This document shows positions 18,393 to 27,325 of a stretch of 64,000 nucleotides of DNA, in pieces (the first letter of the stretch is position 1; the number at the start of each line of letters is the position of its first letter). The position numbers were made by a program, and so were the translations under genes. The stretch is from Mycolicibacterium sp. P9-22. GTDB lineage: Bacteria; Actinomycetota; Actinomycetes; Mycobacteriales; Mycobacteriaceae. Location: the NCBI RefSeq assembly GCF_008329585.1, contig NZ_NPKP01000019.1:1-64000 (forward strand). Direction: 5' to 3'. A model generated the notes under the pieces. It saw nothing but the letters and a program-made list of their open reading frames with translations. It was not told the origin of the DNA and searched no databases.

Positions 18393-19258
18393 TTCTGGAC
18401 CACCTTGGTTCCGGTTCCTTCGTCGGTGAAAAGTTCGACGAGCACGCAGTGTTCGACGCGGCCGTCGATGACATGTGCACTCGGCACGCCGCCGTCCACC
18501 GCACGCAGACACGCCTCGATCTTGGGCACCATGCCGGCTTCCAGCGAGGGCAGCAGCTCGGTCAGTGCGGCGCTGCCGATCTCGCTGACCAGCGAGTTGC
18601 GATCCGGCCAGTCGGTGTAGAGGCCTTCGACATCGGTGAGCATCAGCAGCTTCTCGGCGCCGAGCGCCTCGGCCAGTGCGGCGGCGGCGGTATCGGCGTT
18701 GATGTTGTGCACGACGCCGTCGACGTCGGGAGCGATGGTGGACACCACCGGGATACGGCCTGCGGCAATGAGATCCAGCAGCGACCCGGCGTTGACATGC
18801 TCCACATCGCCGACCAGGCCGATATCGGTGGCCACCCCGTCGACGGTGACGCTGCGCCGCACCGCGGTGAACAGTTGGGCATCCTCACCGGTGACGCCGA
18901 CGGCGTAGGGGCCGTGCGCGTTGATCAGGCCGACGAGTTCCCGGCCCACCTGGCCGAACAGCACCATCCGGGCCACGTCGAGCACCTCGGGTGTGGTGAC
19001 GCGGAAGCCGCCCTTGAAATCGCCCGCGATGCCCAGCTTCTTGAGCATCGCGCTGATCTGCGGGCCACCACCGTGCACGACGACTGGTCGGATACCGCAG
19101 TTACGCAGGAACACCATGTCCTCGGCGAAGGCGCGCTTGAGGCCGTCGTCGGTCATGGCGTTGCCGCCGTACTTGACCACCACGATCTTGCCGTGCAGTT
19201 GCTTGAGCCAGGGCAGCGCGGCGGCCAACACGGCGGCCTTCGTCTGGGTGGCGGTCAC
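18389..19258 (-). CDS. argB: Acetylglutamate kinase
   Basis: Phosphorylates N-acetylglutamate; in many bacteria this is the arginine-inhibited step. Motifs: VVKYGGNAM (ATP-binding lysine), VVVHGGGPQI, and NINADTAAAALAEALGA. 289 residues with the N-terminal helix (AAVLAAALPWLKQ) typical of arginine-sensitive enzymes. The GTG start overlaps the argJ TGA (GTGA at 19255-19258). Confidence 0.97.
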   Translation of the reverse strand: MTATQTKAAVLAAALPWLKQLHGKIVVVKYGGNAMTDDGLKRAFAEDMVFLRNCGIRPVVVHGGGPQISAMLKKLGIAGDFKGGFRVTTPEVLDVARMVLFGQVGRELVGLINAHGPYAVGVTGEDAQLFTAVRRSVTVDGVATDIGLVGDVEHVNAGSLLDLIAAGRIPVVSTIAPDVDGVVHNINADTAAAALAEALGAEKLLMLTDVEGLYTDWPDRNSLVSEIGSAALTELLPSLEAGMVPKIEACLRAVDGGVPSAHVIDGRVEHCVLVELFTDEGTGTKVVQK

Positions 19259-20445
19259 GAGCTGTACGCCGAGTTCTCTTCGACGTACGCATGGGACAGA
19301 TCGGTGGTCCTGATCGAGGCGGTCGCCTCGCCGGCGAACAGCTCGATCAGCACGTCGATCTCGTCACCGGACAGGTCGACCTCGCGGGCGCCCGGTGCGC
19401 CGGTGCCGTCGACGCACACCGGTGAACCGTTGAACGACACACTGATTCGTTGTGGGTCCAGGGCCACCGGCGCGATGCCGACGGCAGCCAGCACCCGTCC
19501 CCAGTTGGGGTCGGAACCGAACAGCGCGGTCTTCACCAGGCTGTCGCGGGCGACCGCCCGTGCGGCGACCAGCGCGTCGTCCTCGCTGGCGGCGCCGGCC
19601 ACGGTGATCGAGATCCGCTTGGTGACACCCTCGGCGTCGGCCTGCAGCTGCGCGCAGAGGTCATCGCACACGGCCAGCACCGCGGCATCCAGCTCGTCCT
19701 GGGTCGGCGCGACCTCGCTGGCGCCGGACGCCAGCAGCAGCACGGTGTCGTTGGTGGAGCAACTGCCGTCGATGTCGAGGCGGTCGAAGGTGCGCCCGGT
19801 GGCCCGCCGCAGCGCGGCGTCCAGGGCGGCCGGGTCTGCGACGGCGTCGGTGGTGATGACCACCAGCATGGTGGCCAGTGAGGGCGCGAGCATGCCGGCG
19901 CCCTTGGCCATCCCGCCGACCGTCCAGCTGTCGGCATGCAGCGCAACCTGTTTGGGCACGGTGTCGGTGGTCATGATGGCCCGGGCGGCCTCTTCACCGC
20001 CGGTGAGACCTCCCGCCATCTCGTGCACGATCTCCGTGACCCCGGCGAGCACCTTATCCATGGGCAGTCGGTCACCGATCAGGCCGGTGGAGCAGACCGC
20101 GACCTCGATGGCGCCGGTCTCGGTGCCCCAGTCGCTGAGCGCCGCTGCCACGGCCTCGGCGGTGGCGTGGGTGTCCTGGAAGCCGAGCGGGCCGGTGCAC
20201 GCGTTGGCCCCACCCGAGTTCAGGATGACCGCGCGCAGCCGTCCGGTGGTGAGCACCTGCTGTGACCACTGCACCGGGGCGGCCTTGATCTGATTGCGGG
20301 TGAACACCCCGGCGGCGGCGTGGTCGGGGCCCTCGTTGAACACCAGGGCGAGGTCCAGCCCACCGGATGCCTTGATCCCGGCCGGGATACCCGTCGCGCG
20401 AAAGCCCGCCGGCGCCGTCACACCTTGATTCCGGACGAGCTTCAC
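19255..20445 (-). CDS. argJ: Glutamate N-acetyltransferase / amino-acid acetyltransferase
   Basis: Recycles the acetyl group from N-acetylornithine to glutamate. The precursor self-cleaves before a conserved threonine, here in GMLAPSLATMLVVITTDA. GSCSTNDTVLLLASG and DPNWGRVLAAVG are further family motifs. 396 residues. GTG 20445 overlaps the argC TGA (GTGA). Whether it is mono- or bifunctional cannot be read from sequence. Confidence 0.96.
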   Translation of the reverse strand: MKLVRNQGVTAPAGFRATGIPAGIKASGGLDLALVFNEGPDHAAAGVFTRNQIKAAPVQWSQQVLTTGRLRAVILNSGGANACTGPLGFQDTHATAEAVAAALSDWGTETGAIEVAVCSTGLIGDRLPMDKVLAGVTEIVHEMAGGLTGGEEAARAIMTTDTVPKQVALHADSWTVGGMAKGAGMLAPSLATMLVVITTDAVADPAALDAALRRATGRTFDRLDIDGSCSTNDTVLLLASGASEVAPTQDELDAAVLAVCDDLCAQLQADAEGVTKRISITVAGAASEDDALVAARAVARDSLVKTALFGSDPNWGRVLAAVGIAPVALDPQRISVSFNGSPVCVDGTGAPGAREVDLSGDEIDVLIELFAGEATASIRTTDLSHAYVEENSAYSS

Positions 20446-21473
20446 GGCGCCACTCCCACTGTCGACAGTCCTTCGGTTTCGGGCCAGCCCAGGGCCAGGT
20501 TCATCGATTGCACGGCAGCACCGCCGGTGCCCTTGGTGAGGTTGTCGATGGCGCAGACGACGACCAGTACGCCGGCGTCGGCATCGACGGCCACCGCCAG
20601 TTGGGCGGCGTTGCTGCCGATCACCGATCCGGTCTTGGGCAGCTGACCCTCCGGCAGCAGATGGATGAATGGCTCTGCGCCGTAGGCCTTCTCGTAGGCC
20701 GCGCGGATCTCGCCTTCGGAGGCGGAGGTGGGCGCGGTGCAGGTGGCCAGGATGCCGCGCGAGGTGGGGATGAGCACTGGCGTGAAGGACACCGTGACGT
20801 TCTTGTCGGTGACCTTGCGCAGACCCTGGGCGATCTCCGGGGTGTGCCGGTGCTTGCCCGCGATGTTGTACGCGCGTGCCGATCCGATGACCTCGGCGCC
20901 CAGCAGGTCGACCTTGGCCGACTTGCCCGCACCGGAGGTGCCGCTGACCGCGACGACGGTGACGTTCGGTTCGACCAGATCGGCTGCGACGGCAGGCAGC
21001 AGCGCCAGCAGCGCGGAGGTCGGGTAGCAGCCGGGCACCGCGATGCGGGTGGCGCCCTTGAGGGCTTCCCGGCCGCCGGGCAATTCGGGTAGGCCGTAGG
21101 GCCAGGTGCCCGCGTGCGCGCTGCCGTAGAACTTCTCCCAGTCGGCCGCGTCGTTCAGCCGGAAGTCCGCGCCGCAGTCGATGATGACGGTGTCGCCGAG
21201 TTGTGCGGCGAGTTCGGCGGAATGCCCGTGCGGCAGGCCGAGGAAGACGACGTCGTGGCCGGCCAGCAGGTCGGCGTCGGTGGGCTGCAGAATCCGGTCG
21301 GCCAGCGGCAGCAGGTGCGGATGATGCTCACTGAGCGTGCTGCCCGCGCTCGCCGCGGCGGTGAGCGCACCGATGGTCAGGCGACCGTCCGCGTAGGCCG
21401 GGTGGCCGAGCAGCAGGCGCAGGATCTCTCCGCCGGCGTACCCACTGGCACCGGCGACGGCTACGGAGGTCAT
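20442..21473 (-). CDS. argC: N-acetyl-gamma-glutamyl-phosphate reductase
   Basis: NADPH-dependent reduction of N-acetylglutamyl phosphate. The N-terminal nucleotide-binding loop is VAGASGYAGGEILRLL, and the catalytic cysteine is in VPGCYPTSALLAL. VSGTSGAGKSAK and HRHTPEI are also conserved. 343 residues, ATG start. It is the first gene of the leftward arg operon. The ArgR box and a -10 element lie just upstream, leaving a leader of about 10 nt and no obvious ribosome site. Confidence 0.97.
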   Translation of the reverse strand: MTSVAVAGASGYAGGEILRLLLGHPAYADGRLTIGALTAAASAGSTLSEHHPHLLPLADRILQPTDADLLAGHDVVFLGLPHGHSAELAAQLGDTVIIDCGADFRLNDAADWEKFYGSAHAGTWPYGLPELPGGREALKGATRIAVPGCYPTSALLALLPAVAADLVEPNVTVVAVSGTSGAGKSAKVDLLGAEVIGSARAYNIAGKHRHTPEIAQGLRKVTDKNVTVSFTPVLIPTSRGILATCTAPTSASEGEIRAAYEKAYGAEPFIHLLPEGQLPKTGSVIGSNAAQLAVAVDADAGVLVVVCAIDNLTKGTGGAAVQSMNLALGWPETEGLSTVGVAP

Positions 21474-21483
21474 GCATCCGATC

Positions 21484-21501
21484 TTTGCATTGTTATGCAG
21501 T
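21484..21501 (-). promoter_or_regulatory. ArgR operator (ARG box) overlapping the argC -10 region
   Basis: TGCAT-TGTT-ATGCA at 21486-21499 is a perfect 5-bp inverted repeat around a 4-bp centre, matching the ARG-box form used by actinobacterial ArgR (half-site TGCAT-like). On the minus strand it contains TAACAA (21490-21495), a plausible -10 element, so bound ArgR would block RNA polymerase. A weaker second half-site, AGTGCAAA, lies at about 21504-21511. Confidence 0.85.
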
Positions 21502-21530
21502 CAAGTGCAAACCCATTAGTCGATGTGTCG

Positions 21531-21590
21531 GCGAACAGACGTGAATGGCCGCCTTTTGCCCCATTTTCAGGGCCATTTGCGTCTGCTCGC
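21531..21590. repeat. 60-bp imperfect palindrome, copy 2 (between pheT and argC)
   Basis: Same element as at 14521-14580: starts GCGAACAGACGTGAATGGCC and ends GGCCATTTGCGTCTGCTCGC, the arms pairing over about 20 nt with roughly three mismatches and a 20-nt loop. It starts 9 bp after the pheT stop in the pheT direction, so it could also serve as a terminator or 3' stabiliser for pheST and separate it from the arg promoter. Confidence 0.85.
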
Positions 21591-21598
21591 GGCACCGA

Positions 21599-24097
21599 TC
21601 AGGCGCGCTGAACCGCGCCCACCCGCTCGGCCGCGGCGGCCACCGCGGCCTCGCGGGATGCGCTGGCCTCGTCTTCGGTGAGGGTCCGGTCGGCAGCCCG
21701 GAACCGCAACGCCAGGGTCAGCGACTTGCGCCCTTCCCCGATCTGCGGGCCGGTATAGACGTCGAACAACCGGACGTCCTCCAACAGCGCACCGGCGCCG
21801 TCGCGCACCGCGTCGACCACCGCAGCGGCGGCGATGTCCTCGGCGACGATGAGGCTGACGTCCTGGAACACCGCCGGGAACGGTGAGACCGCGGGCGCGG
21901 GCAGGCGTTCGGTGATCGGGATGGCGTCGAGGTTCAATTCCACCGCACAGGTGCCGGGGGGCAGGCCGGCCCGTTCGATGACGGCGGGATGCAACTGCCC
22001 GGCATGCCCGATCGTCAGGTCGCCGATGAGCACCTCGGCGCACCGGCCCGGATGCCACGGCATTTCCTGGGCGGCACGCAGGGTGAACTCCACCCCGGCC
22101 GCCCGACCGATCACCTGGACGGCCTCGAAGGCATCAGCGGCCTGCACCGGCCGGCCCGGGCCCCACGGTCCGGCGAGTTCACGCAGACCGGTCAGCACCA
22201 CCGCGACGTGCTCGGGCTGACTCGGCAACGATCCGTCCAGTCCGGCGATCTCCTCGGAGGTGGGACGGCGGTCGGTCGGGATGCGCTCCACCGCGCGGGT
22301 CGCCGGGGTGGCCAGTGCGACGTCCGCGATGGCGAACAGGGCGGTGTCCACCGCACCCCGGGACACGTTGCGTGTCAACGCCTCCAGCAGGCCCGGCAGC
22401 AGCGTGCTGGCCAGGTGCGGGCGGTCGTGCTCGAGCGGGTTGAGCACCGTCACGACGGAGCGGCGCGGGTCGTCGGCGGGCAGACCCCAGGTGTCGAACA
22501 CTCCGGCGGGCAGGAACGGTGTCGGCAGCACCTCGACATAACCGTTGAGTGCCAACGATTTCCCCAGAGCACGGCGACGCCTCTGGACCGGGGTCAGGCC
22601 ACGCCCAGGGGGCGCCAGCGGCAGCACCGACGGAATGGCGTCCAGACCCTCCAGCCGGAGCACCTCTTCGACCAGATCCGCGGGTTCGCGGAGATCGGTG
22701 CGCCAGCTCGGCGGCTTCGCGACGATCCGGTGGTGATCGCCTTCGGTCACCTCGGTGACCGCGGCGCCGATCTGGGCCAGCCTTCGCGCCGCGACACCGG
22801 CCGGGTAGCTCACGCCCGCAACGCGATCCGGCAGATCCACCGGCATGCTGACCGCGGCCGGCGACCAGTCCTCGCGGGGCGGGTCACCCCGCCAGTCGGT
22901 GAGTGTGGGCTCGACCGTGCCACCGGCGATCTCGGCGAGCAGCGTGGCACAACGATCCAGGGCGGCCACCGAGATGGCCGGATCGACGGTGCGTTCGTAG
23001 CGGCGACCGGCCTCGCTGGCCAGCCGCAGCCTCCGTTGGGTGCGAGATACCGCCGCCGGATCCCACACCGCGGCCTCCAACAGCACATCGGTGGTGGAAT
23101 CGCGCACCTCGGTGGTGCCCGCACCCATGACGCCGCCGATCGCCGCGGTCGCGACGTCGTCGACGATCAGCACGTCCGCGTCGTTGAGGGTGCGGGTGAT
23201 GTCGTCGAGGGTGGTGACCTTCTCCCCCGCCTCGGCGAACCGCACATTGAATGCGCCGGTGATCAGCGACCGGTCGTGCGCGTGCATGGGGTGACCGAGC
23301 TCGAGCATCACGTAGTTGGTGACGTCGACCGCCGGTGAGATGGCGCGGATGCCGGACAGCAGCAGCCGTCGCTGCAGCCACCACGGCGATACCGCGGACG
23401 GATCGATACCGCTCACCGGGCGCAGCCCGAAGCGCTGCACACCGGTGCCGGGCTGCACGGTCAGCGGCCAAGCTTCACCCTCGACGGGCAGCGGCGCGAT
23501 ATCGGCGGGATCGACGAACTCCAGATCGGTGGCACAGGCGATCTCGCGGGCCATACCGCGCATCGACAGGCAGTAACCACGATCCGGCGTGATCGCCAGG
23601 TTGAACACCACATCGTCGAGGCCGACGACGTCGATGGCCGAGGCACCCGGTTCGGCGGTACCCGGCGGCAGCACCAGGATCCCGGAGTGGTCGCCACCGA
23701 GGTTCAGTTCGGATGCCGAACAGATCATCCCGTCCGAGGTGCGACCGTAGGTCTTGCGCTTGGCGATGGTGAAATCCCCCGGCAGCACAGTCCCGGGCAG
23801 CGCCACCACCACGAGATCACCGACGGCGAAGTTGCTTGCACCGCAGACGATATCGCGGGGTTCCGGCTCCCCCACGTCGACCTTGCAGGCCCGGATGGGC
23901 TTCTTGAACTCGGTGAGTTCCTCGATCTCGGCCACCCGGCCGACGGTCAGCGGACCGGTAACGGGGCCGACCGGGATGATCTCCTCGACCTCGTGGCCGA
24001 TGCGGATGAGCGTCTGCTCGAGGTCGGCGACCGACATGTCCCAGCCCGGCGTGCCGGCCCGGACGGTGTCACGCAACCAGCTGTAGGGAACGCGCAT
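21599..24097 (-). CDS. pheT: Phenylalanyl-tRNA synthetase beta subunit
   Basis: Large subunit of the heterotetrameric PheRS. Domain order is as expected for 832 residues: N-terminal B1 and EMAP/OB-type tRNA-binding domain (VCGASNFAVGDLVVVALPG), B3/B4 editing region (LDRSLITGAFNVRFA-like), B5 (DVLIVDDVATAAIGGVMG and following), and a C-terminal ferredoxin-fold anticodon-binding domain (SPFPAVFQDVSLIV). The ATG shares one base with the pheS stop (TGATG), so the subunits are coupled. Confidence 0.97.
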   Translation of the reverse strand: MRVPYSWLRDTVRAGTPGWDMSVADLEQTLIRIGHEVEEIIPVGPVTGPLTVGRVAEIEELTEFKKPIRACKVDVGEPEPRDIVCGASNFAVGDLVVVALPGTVLPGDFTIAKRKTYGRTSDGMICSASELNLGGDHSGILVLPPGTAEPGASAIDVVGLDDVVFNLAITPDRGYCLSMRGMAREIACATDLEFVDPADIAPLPVEGEAWPLTVQPGTGVQRFGLRPVSGIDPSAVSPWWLQRRLLLSGIRAISPAVDVTNYVMLELGHPMHAHDRSLITGAFNVRFAEAGEKVTTLDDITRTLNDADVLIVDDVATAAIGGVMGAGTTEVRDSTTDVLLEAAVWDPAAVSRTQRRLRLASEAGRRYERTVDPAISVAALDRCATLLAEIAGGTVEPTLTDWRGDPPREDWSPAAVSMPVDLPDRVAGVSYPAGVAARRLAQIGAAVTEVTEGDHHRIVAKPPSWRTDLREPADLVEEVLRLEGLDAIPSVLPLAPPGRGLTPVQRRRRALGKSLALNGYVEVLPTPFLPAGVFDTWGLPADDPRRSVVTVLNPLEHDRPHLASTLLPGLLEALTRNVSRGAVDTALFAIADVALATPATRAVERIPTDRRPTSEEIAGLDGSLPSQPEHVAVVLTGLRELAGPWGPGRPVQAADAFEAVQVIGRAAGVEFTLRAAQEMPWHPGRCAEVLIGDLTIGHAGQLHPAVIERAGLPPGTCAVELNLDAIPITERLPAPAVSPFPAVFQDVSLIVAEDIAAAAVVDAVRDGAGALLEDVRLFDVYTGPQIGEGRKSLTLALRFRAADRTLTEDEASASREAAVAAAAERVGAVQRA

Positions 24098-25128
24098 CAG
24101 GCACCCACCCCGAACGGCAGGGAGAACCGCACGTCGCCCTCGACCATGTCCCGCATGTCGGGAATGCCGTTGCGGAACTGCAGGGTACGTTCCAGACCCA
24201 TCCCGAACGCGAAGCCCGAGTATTCACCCGGGTCGATTCCGCAGGCGCGCAGCACATTCGGATTGACCATGCCGCAGCCACCCCATTCGACCCAGCCGGG
24301 TCCGCCCTTCTTGTTCTCGAACCAGACATCGACCTCGGCCGACGGTTCGGTGAAGGGGAAGAAGTGCGGACGGAACCGGGTGCGTCCCGCGGGCCCGAAC
24401 TCGGCACGGGCCAGCGCATCCAGCGTGCCGCGCAGGTTGGCCATCGTCAGCCCCTTGTCCACGGCCAGACCCTCCACCTGATGGAAGACCGGCGTGTGGG
24501 TGGCGTCGAGTTCGTCGGTGCGGAAGGTACGGCCCAGCGAGATGATGTATACCGGCAGTTCGCGTTCCAGCAGCGCCCGGACCTGCACCGGCGAGGTGTG
24601 GGTGCGCAACACCTGACGCGAGCCCTCGGGCGCGATCTGGAAGGTGTCCTGTTCGCTGCGCGCCGGGTGATCCGGCGGGAAGTTCAGCGCGTCGAAGTTG
24701 AACTGCTCGGTTTCCACCTCGGGTCCCTCTGCAAGCTCCCAGCCCATGGCGATGAAGGTGTCGGCGATGCGCTCGGTCAGCAGCGTGATGGGATGACGGG
24801 CACCGATCGGCTGCCGGGTCGAGGGCAGCGTCACGTCGATACGCTCGGCCACCAGCACGGCCGCGTCGCGTTCGATGCGCAGCGCCGCCAATCGGTCGTC
24901 ATAGGCCTGCTGGGCCTCGGCGCGCGCGACGTTCACCCGCTTGCCGGCGTCGGCGCGCTCGGTCTTGGGCAGCGATCCCAGCGCCTGACGTGCCGCCGCG
25001 ATCGGGGATCGGTCGCCGAGGTGTTCGGTCCTGGCCCGCGCGAGCGCATCCAGATCGGCGGCCGCTTCGAAGGCCTGCCGGGCCGCGCTCACCGCGTTGA
25101 TCAGGCCTTCTTCTGAGAGCTCCGCCAC
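24097..25128 (-). CDS. pheS: Phenylalanyl-tRNA synthetase alpha subunit
   Basis: Catalytic subunit of PheRS. An N-terminal coiled-coil (residues 1-90) precedes the class II core. Motif 2 is in VLRTHTSPVQVRALL and SLGRTFRTDELDATHTPVFHQVEGL, and motif 3 in GFAFGMGLERTLQFRNGIPDMR. 343 residues, ATG start. First gene of the leftward pheS-pheT pair; upstream is the adenylate cyclase gene 36 bp away on the same strand. Confidence 0.97.
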   Translation of the reverse strand: MAELSEEGLINAVSAARQAFEAAADLDALARARTEHLGDRSPIAAARQALGSLPKTERADAGKRVNVARAEAQQAYDDRLAALRIERDAAVLVAERIDVTLPSTRQPIGARHPITLLTERIADTFIAMGWELAEGPEVETEQFNFDALNFPPDHPARSEQDTFQIAPEGSRQVLRTHTSPVQVRALLERELPVYIISLGRTFRTDELDATHTPVFHQVEGLAVDKGLTMANLRGTLDALARAEFGPAGRTRFRPHFFPFTEPSAEVDVWFENKKGGPGWVEWGGCGMVNPNVLRACGIDPGEYSGFAFGMGLERTLQFRNGIPDMRDMVEGDVRFSLPFGVGA

Positions 25129-25164
25129 CCGGCGATCATAGGCGATGCCGCGATGAGATCGACG

Positions 25165-26070
25165 TCACGCACCCTCGGCATCCTCGTCGAACCGGTCGGC
25201 GCCGCCGACCTGCGGAATCGGCTTGACCCAGAACATCTGCAGGTCCTCGGGCACGCCGCTGGGCTTGGCCGCGAACAGCTGTTTGCGTACCTTTTTCACC
25301 GTCACCCCGAGCGCGGCCAGGTCGCCGTTCTCGGTGATGCGCTCCAATGTCGGGTGGGAGATGACCAAGCCACCCCTGGTGGCGCGTTCCATCACCCGGG
25401 CGGCGATGTTGACGTCGACACCGAGCCAGTCCGAGCCGATCCGCTGGGGGTGTCCGGTGTGGATACCGGCCCGCATGCGTGGCGTGTACCCGTCCACCTC
25501 GACCGTGCCGACCGCCTCCAGGGCGGTCAGCACCGCACGCACCGCGGTCTCCGGGTCGCGGAACACGGCCATGGCGCCGTCACCCATCCGTTTGACGATA
25601 TGGCCGCCCCCGGCCAGCAGCGGAGGTTCCATCACCTGCGCGACGCGACGCAGCAGCCGCAGGGTGGCGTCGTCACCGGCGTTCAGGGACCAGGACGAGA
25701 AGCCGACCAGGTCGGTGAACACCAAGGTCATCTCCCGGTTGGCGGGCCGGCCCGATACGCGTTCGGTGAGCGCCTGCCAGACCTGCAGCGCTCCGAGGCT
25801 GACCTCCCGGGACACGGCTTCGCGCTCGAGCAGCCGATCGGCGGCGCGGGCCGCGGCGCGCGGGCCGCCCTCGCCGGCCGCCGACAGCGGGTCCCCGAAT
25901 TCGGGGTCCCCGGGCAAGGCTCGCCGGGCGCGCCTGATCATGGCGACGATGTTGGCGTTGTGATTTGTGGCGATGAGCCAGCCCAGCGGTCCTGGCTGAC
26001 GGTACGGCGCCTCGGAGCGCTCGATTTCGCCGGTGCGTTCGGATCGTTCCTCGAACGATTCGACATCCAC
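25165..26070 (-). CDS. Class III adenylate/guanylate cyclase (Rv1647-like)
   Basis: Likely makes cAMP. A 301-residue protein with an N-terminal region of about 110 residues of unknown role and a C-terminal class III cyclase domain. TLVFTDLVGFSSWSL carries the first metal aspartate. VKRMGDGAMAVF carries the second aspartate (D in GDGAM). RAGIHTGHPQRIGSDWLGVDVNIAARV carries the transition-state side (N and R in NIAAR). The substrate-selecting lysine/aspartate pair is consistent with ATP but not certain. No membrane helix is visible. A universal stress protein of the cAMP-binding Rv1636 type is encoded at 51769. Confidence 0.88.
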   Translation of the reverse strand: MDVESFEERSERTGEIERSEAPYRQPGPLGWLIATNHNANIVAMIRRARRALPGDPEFGDPLSAAGEGGPRAAARAADRLLEREAVSREVSLGALQVWQALTERVSGRPANREMTLVFTDLVGFSSWSLNAGDDATLRLLRRVAQVMEPPLLAGGGHIVKRMGDGAMAVFRDPETAVRAVLTALEAVGTVEVDGYTPRMRAGIHTGHPQRIGSDWLGVDVNIAARVMERATRGGLVISHPTLERITENGDLAALGVTVKKVRKQLFAAKPSGVPEDLQMFWVKPIPQVGGADRFDEDAEGA

Positions 26071-26213
26071 AACGCAACACTAAGCGGCGGTTCTGACACC
26101 GGCAACGAGGTCTGCCCTAGACGTTGCTCACATCCTGGGGTTCCCGACGAAATCGCAGGTCACGTGGATGTGGAGGCGTGATCGCCGCCGCGTAACGACG
26201 GCGCGCGCACGTA

Positions 26214-26229
26214 GACAACGCATGTTGTC
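26214..26229. promoter_or_regulatory. Inverted repeat upstream of the MpaB-like gene (possible operator)
   Basis: GACAAC-GCAT-GTTGTC is a perfect 6-bp inverted repeat with a 4-bp spacer, 52 bp before the ATG of the rightward oxygenase gene and 144 bp before the leftward cyclase start. The size suits a TetR-family operator controlling fatty-acid-type genes, but the regulator is not encoded next to it. The rest of the 210-bp intergenic region shows nothing else clear. Confidence 0.45.
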
Positions 26230-26280
26230 ACGCATATGGTGGCCAGACATCCGTAGTTTTCAAGGCTCGACGAGGACGCC

Positions 26281-27321
26281 ATGACTGCTGCATCAACTGA
26301 TTCCACCCCGTCGACCGAGCGGGCGGCGATCCCACTCGGGCCCGATTCGCTGACCTGGAAGTACTTCGGTGATTTGCGCACCGGGCTGCTGGGTGTCTGG
26401 ATCGGCGCGATTCAGAACATGTATCCCGAGCTAGGCGCGGGCGTCGAGGATCACTCGATCCTGCTGCGTGAGCCGCTGCAGCGGGTCGCCCGATCCGTCT
26501 ACCCGATCATGGGCGTGGTCTATGACGGTGATCGTGCCGCCGACACCGGCGCCCAGATCAAGGGGTTCCATCACGGCATCAAGGGTGTCGACGGCCAGGG
26601 CAGGCGCTACCACGCACTCAATCCCGAGACGTTCTACTGGGCACACGCCACCTTCTTCATGCTGATCATCAAGACCGCCGACTACTTCTGCGGCGGCCTC
26701 ACCGAAGCCGAGAAACATCAGCTGTTCGACGAGCATGTGCAGTGGTACCGGATGTACGGGATGAGCATGCGGCCGGTCCCGGACAGCTGGGAGGACTTCC
26801 TGATCTATTGGGACCAGAAATGCCGCGAAGAGCTGGAGATCAATCGCGCCACCCTGGACATCTTCACCATCCGCATCCCGAAGCCCTGGTTCGTGTTGAT
26901 GCCGACCGGCGTGTGGGATCAGCTGTTCAAGCCGATGGTCGGCGCGCAGCGCTGGGTGGCGGCGGGCGTGTTCGACGCGCCGGTGCGGGAGAAGGCCGGG
27001 ATGCGCTGGACGCCCGGCGACGAGATTCTGCTGCGGCTGTTCGGCAAGGCGGTCGAGCTGGCGTTCACCGTGGTGCCCGACGAGATCCGCCTGCATCCGC
27101 GAGCGGTCTCGGCCTACCGCCGCGCCGCCGGAAGCATCCCCCAGGATGCGCCGCTGGTGGAGGCGCCCGGGTTCATGGCCCCGCCGGCCGACCGCAAGGG
27201 CCTACCGATGCACTATCAGCCCAGGCAGAAATCACTGCTCGACCGCGCCGGGTCGCTGGTGCACACCACCTTCTCGCTGGCCGGACTACGGCCGGCAGCA
27301 GCCAAACGAAAGGTCGCCTGA
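26281..27321 (+). CDS. MpaB-like oxygenase-family protein (DUF2236, Rv1645c-like)
   Basis: A 346-residue DUF2236 protein. The family is related to latex-clearing oxygenase and MpaB and is thought to bind haem. Conserved parts are GDLRTGLLGVWIGAIQNMYPELGAGV, HHGIKGVDGQGRRYHALNPETFYWAHATFF (with the histidines expected to hold haem) and YRMYGMSMRPVPDSWEDFLIYWD. The substrate is unknown. It is followed after 4 bp by an acyl-CoA dehydrogenase gene, so both probably act on the same lipid or steroid-like compound. The ATG start follows the possible operator at 26214. Confidence 0.85.
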   Translation: MTAASTDSTPSTERAAIPLGPDSLTWKYFGDLRTGLLGVWIGAIQNMYPELGAGVEDHSILLREPLQRVARSVYPIMGVVYDGDRAADTGAQIKGFHHGIKGVDGQGRRYHALNPETFYWAHATFFMLIIKTADYFCGGLTEAEKHQLFDEHVQWYRMYGMSMRPVPDSWEDFLIYWDQKCREELEINRATLDIFTIRIPKPWFVLMPTGVWDQLFKPMVGAQRWVAAGVFDAPVREKAGMRWTPGDEILLRLFGKAVELAFTVVPDEIRLHPRAVSAYRRAAGSIPQDAPLVEAPGFMAPPADRKGLPMHYQPRQKSLLDRAGSLVHTTFSLAGLRPAAAKRKVA

Positions 27322-27325
27322 CCCG

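Noticed and set aside
18338..20293. 651-codon open frame opposite argB and argJ
   Set aside because: It spans two genes with intact motifs and tight GTGA coupling on the other strand.
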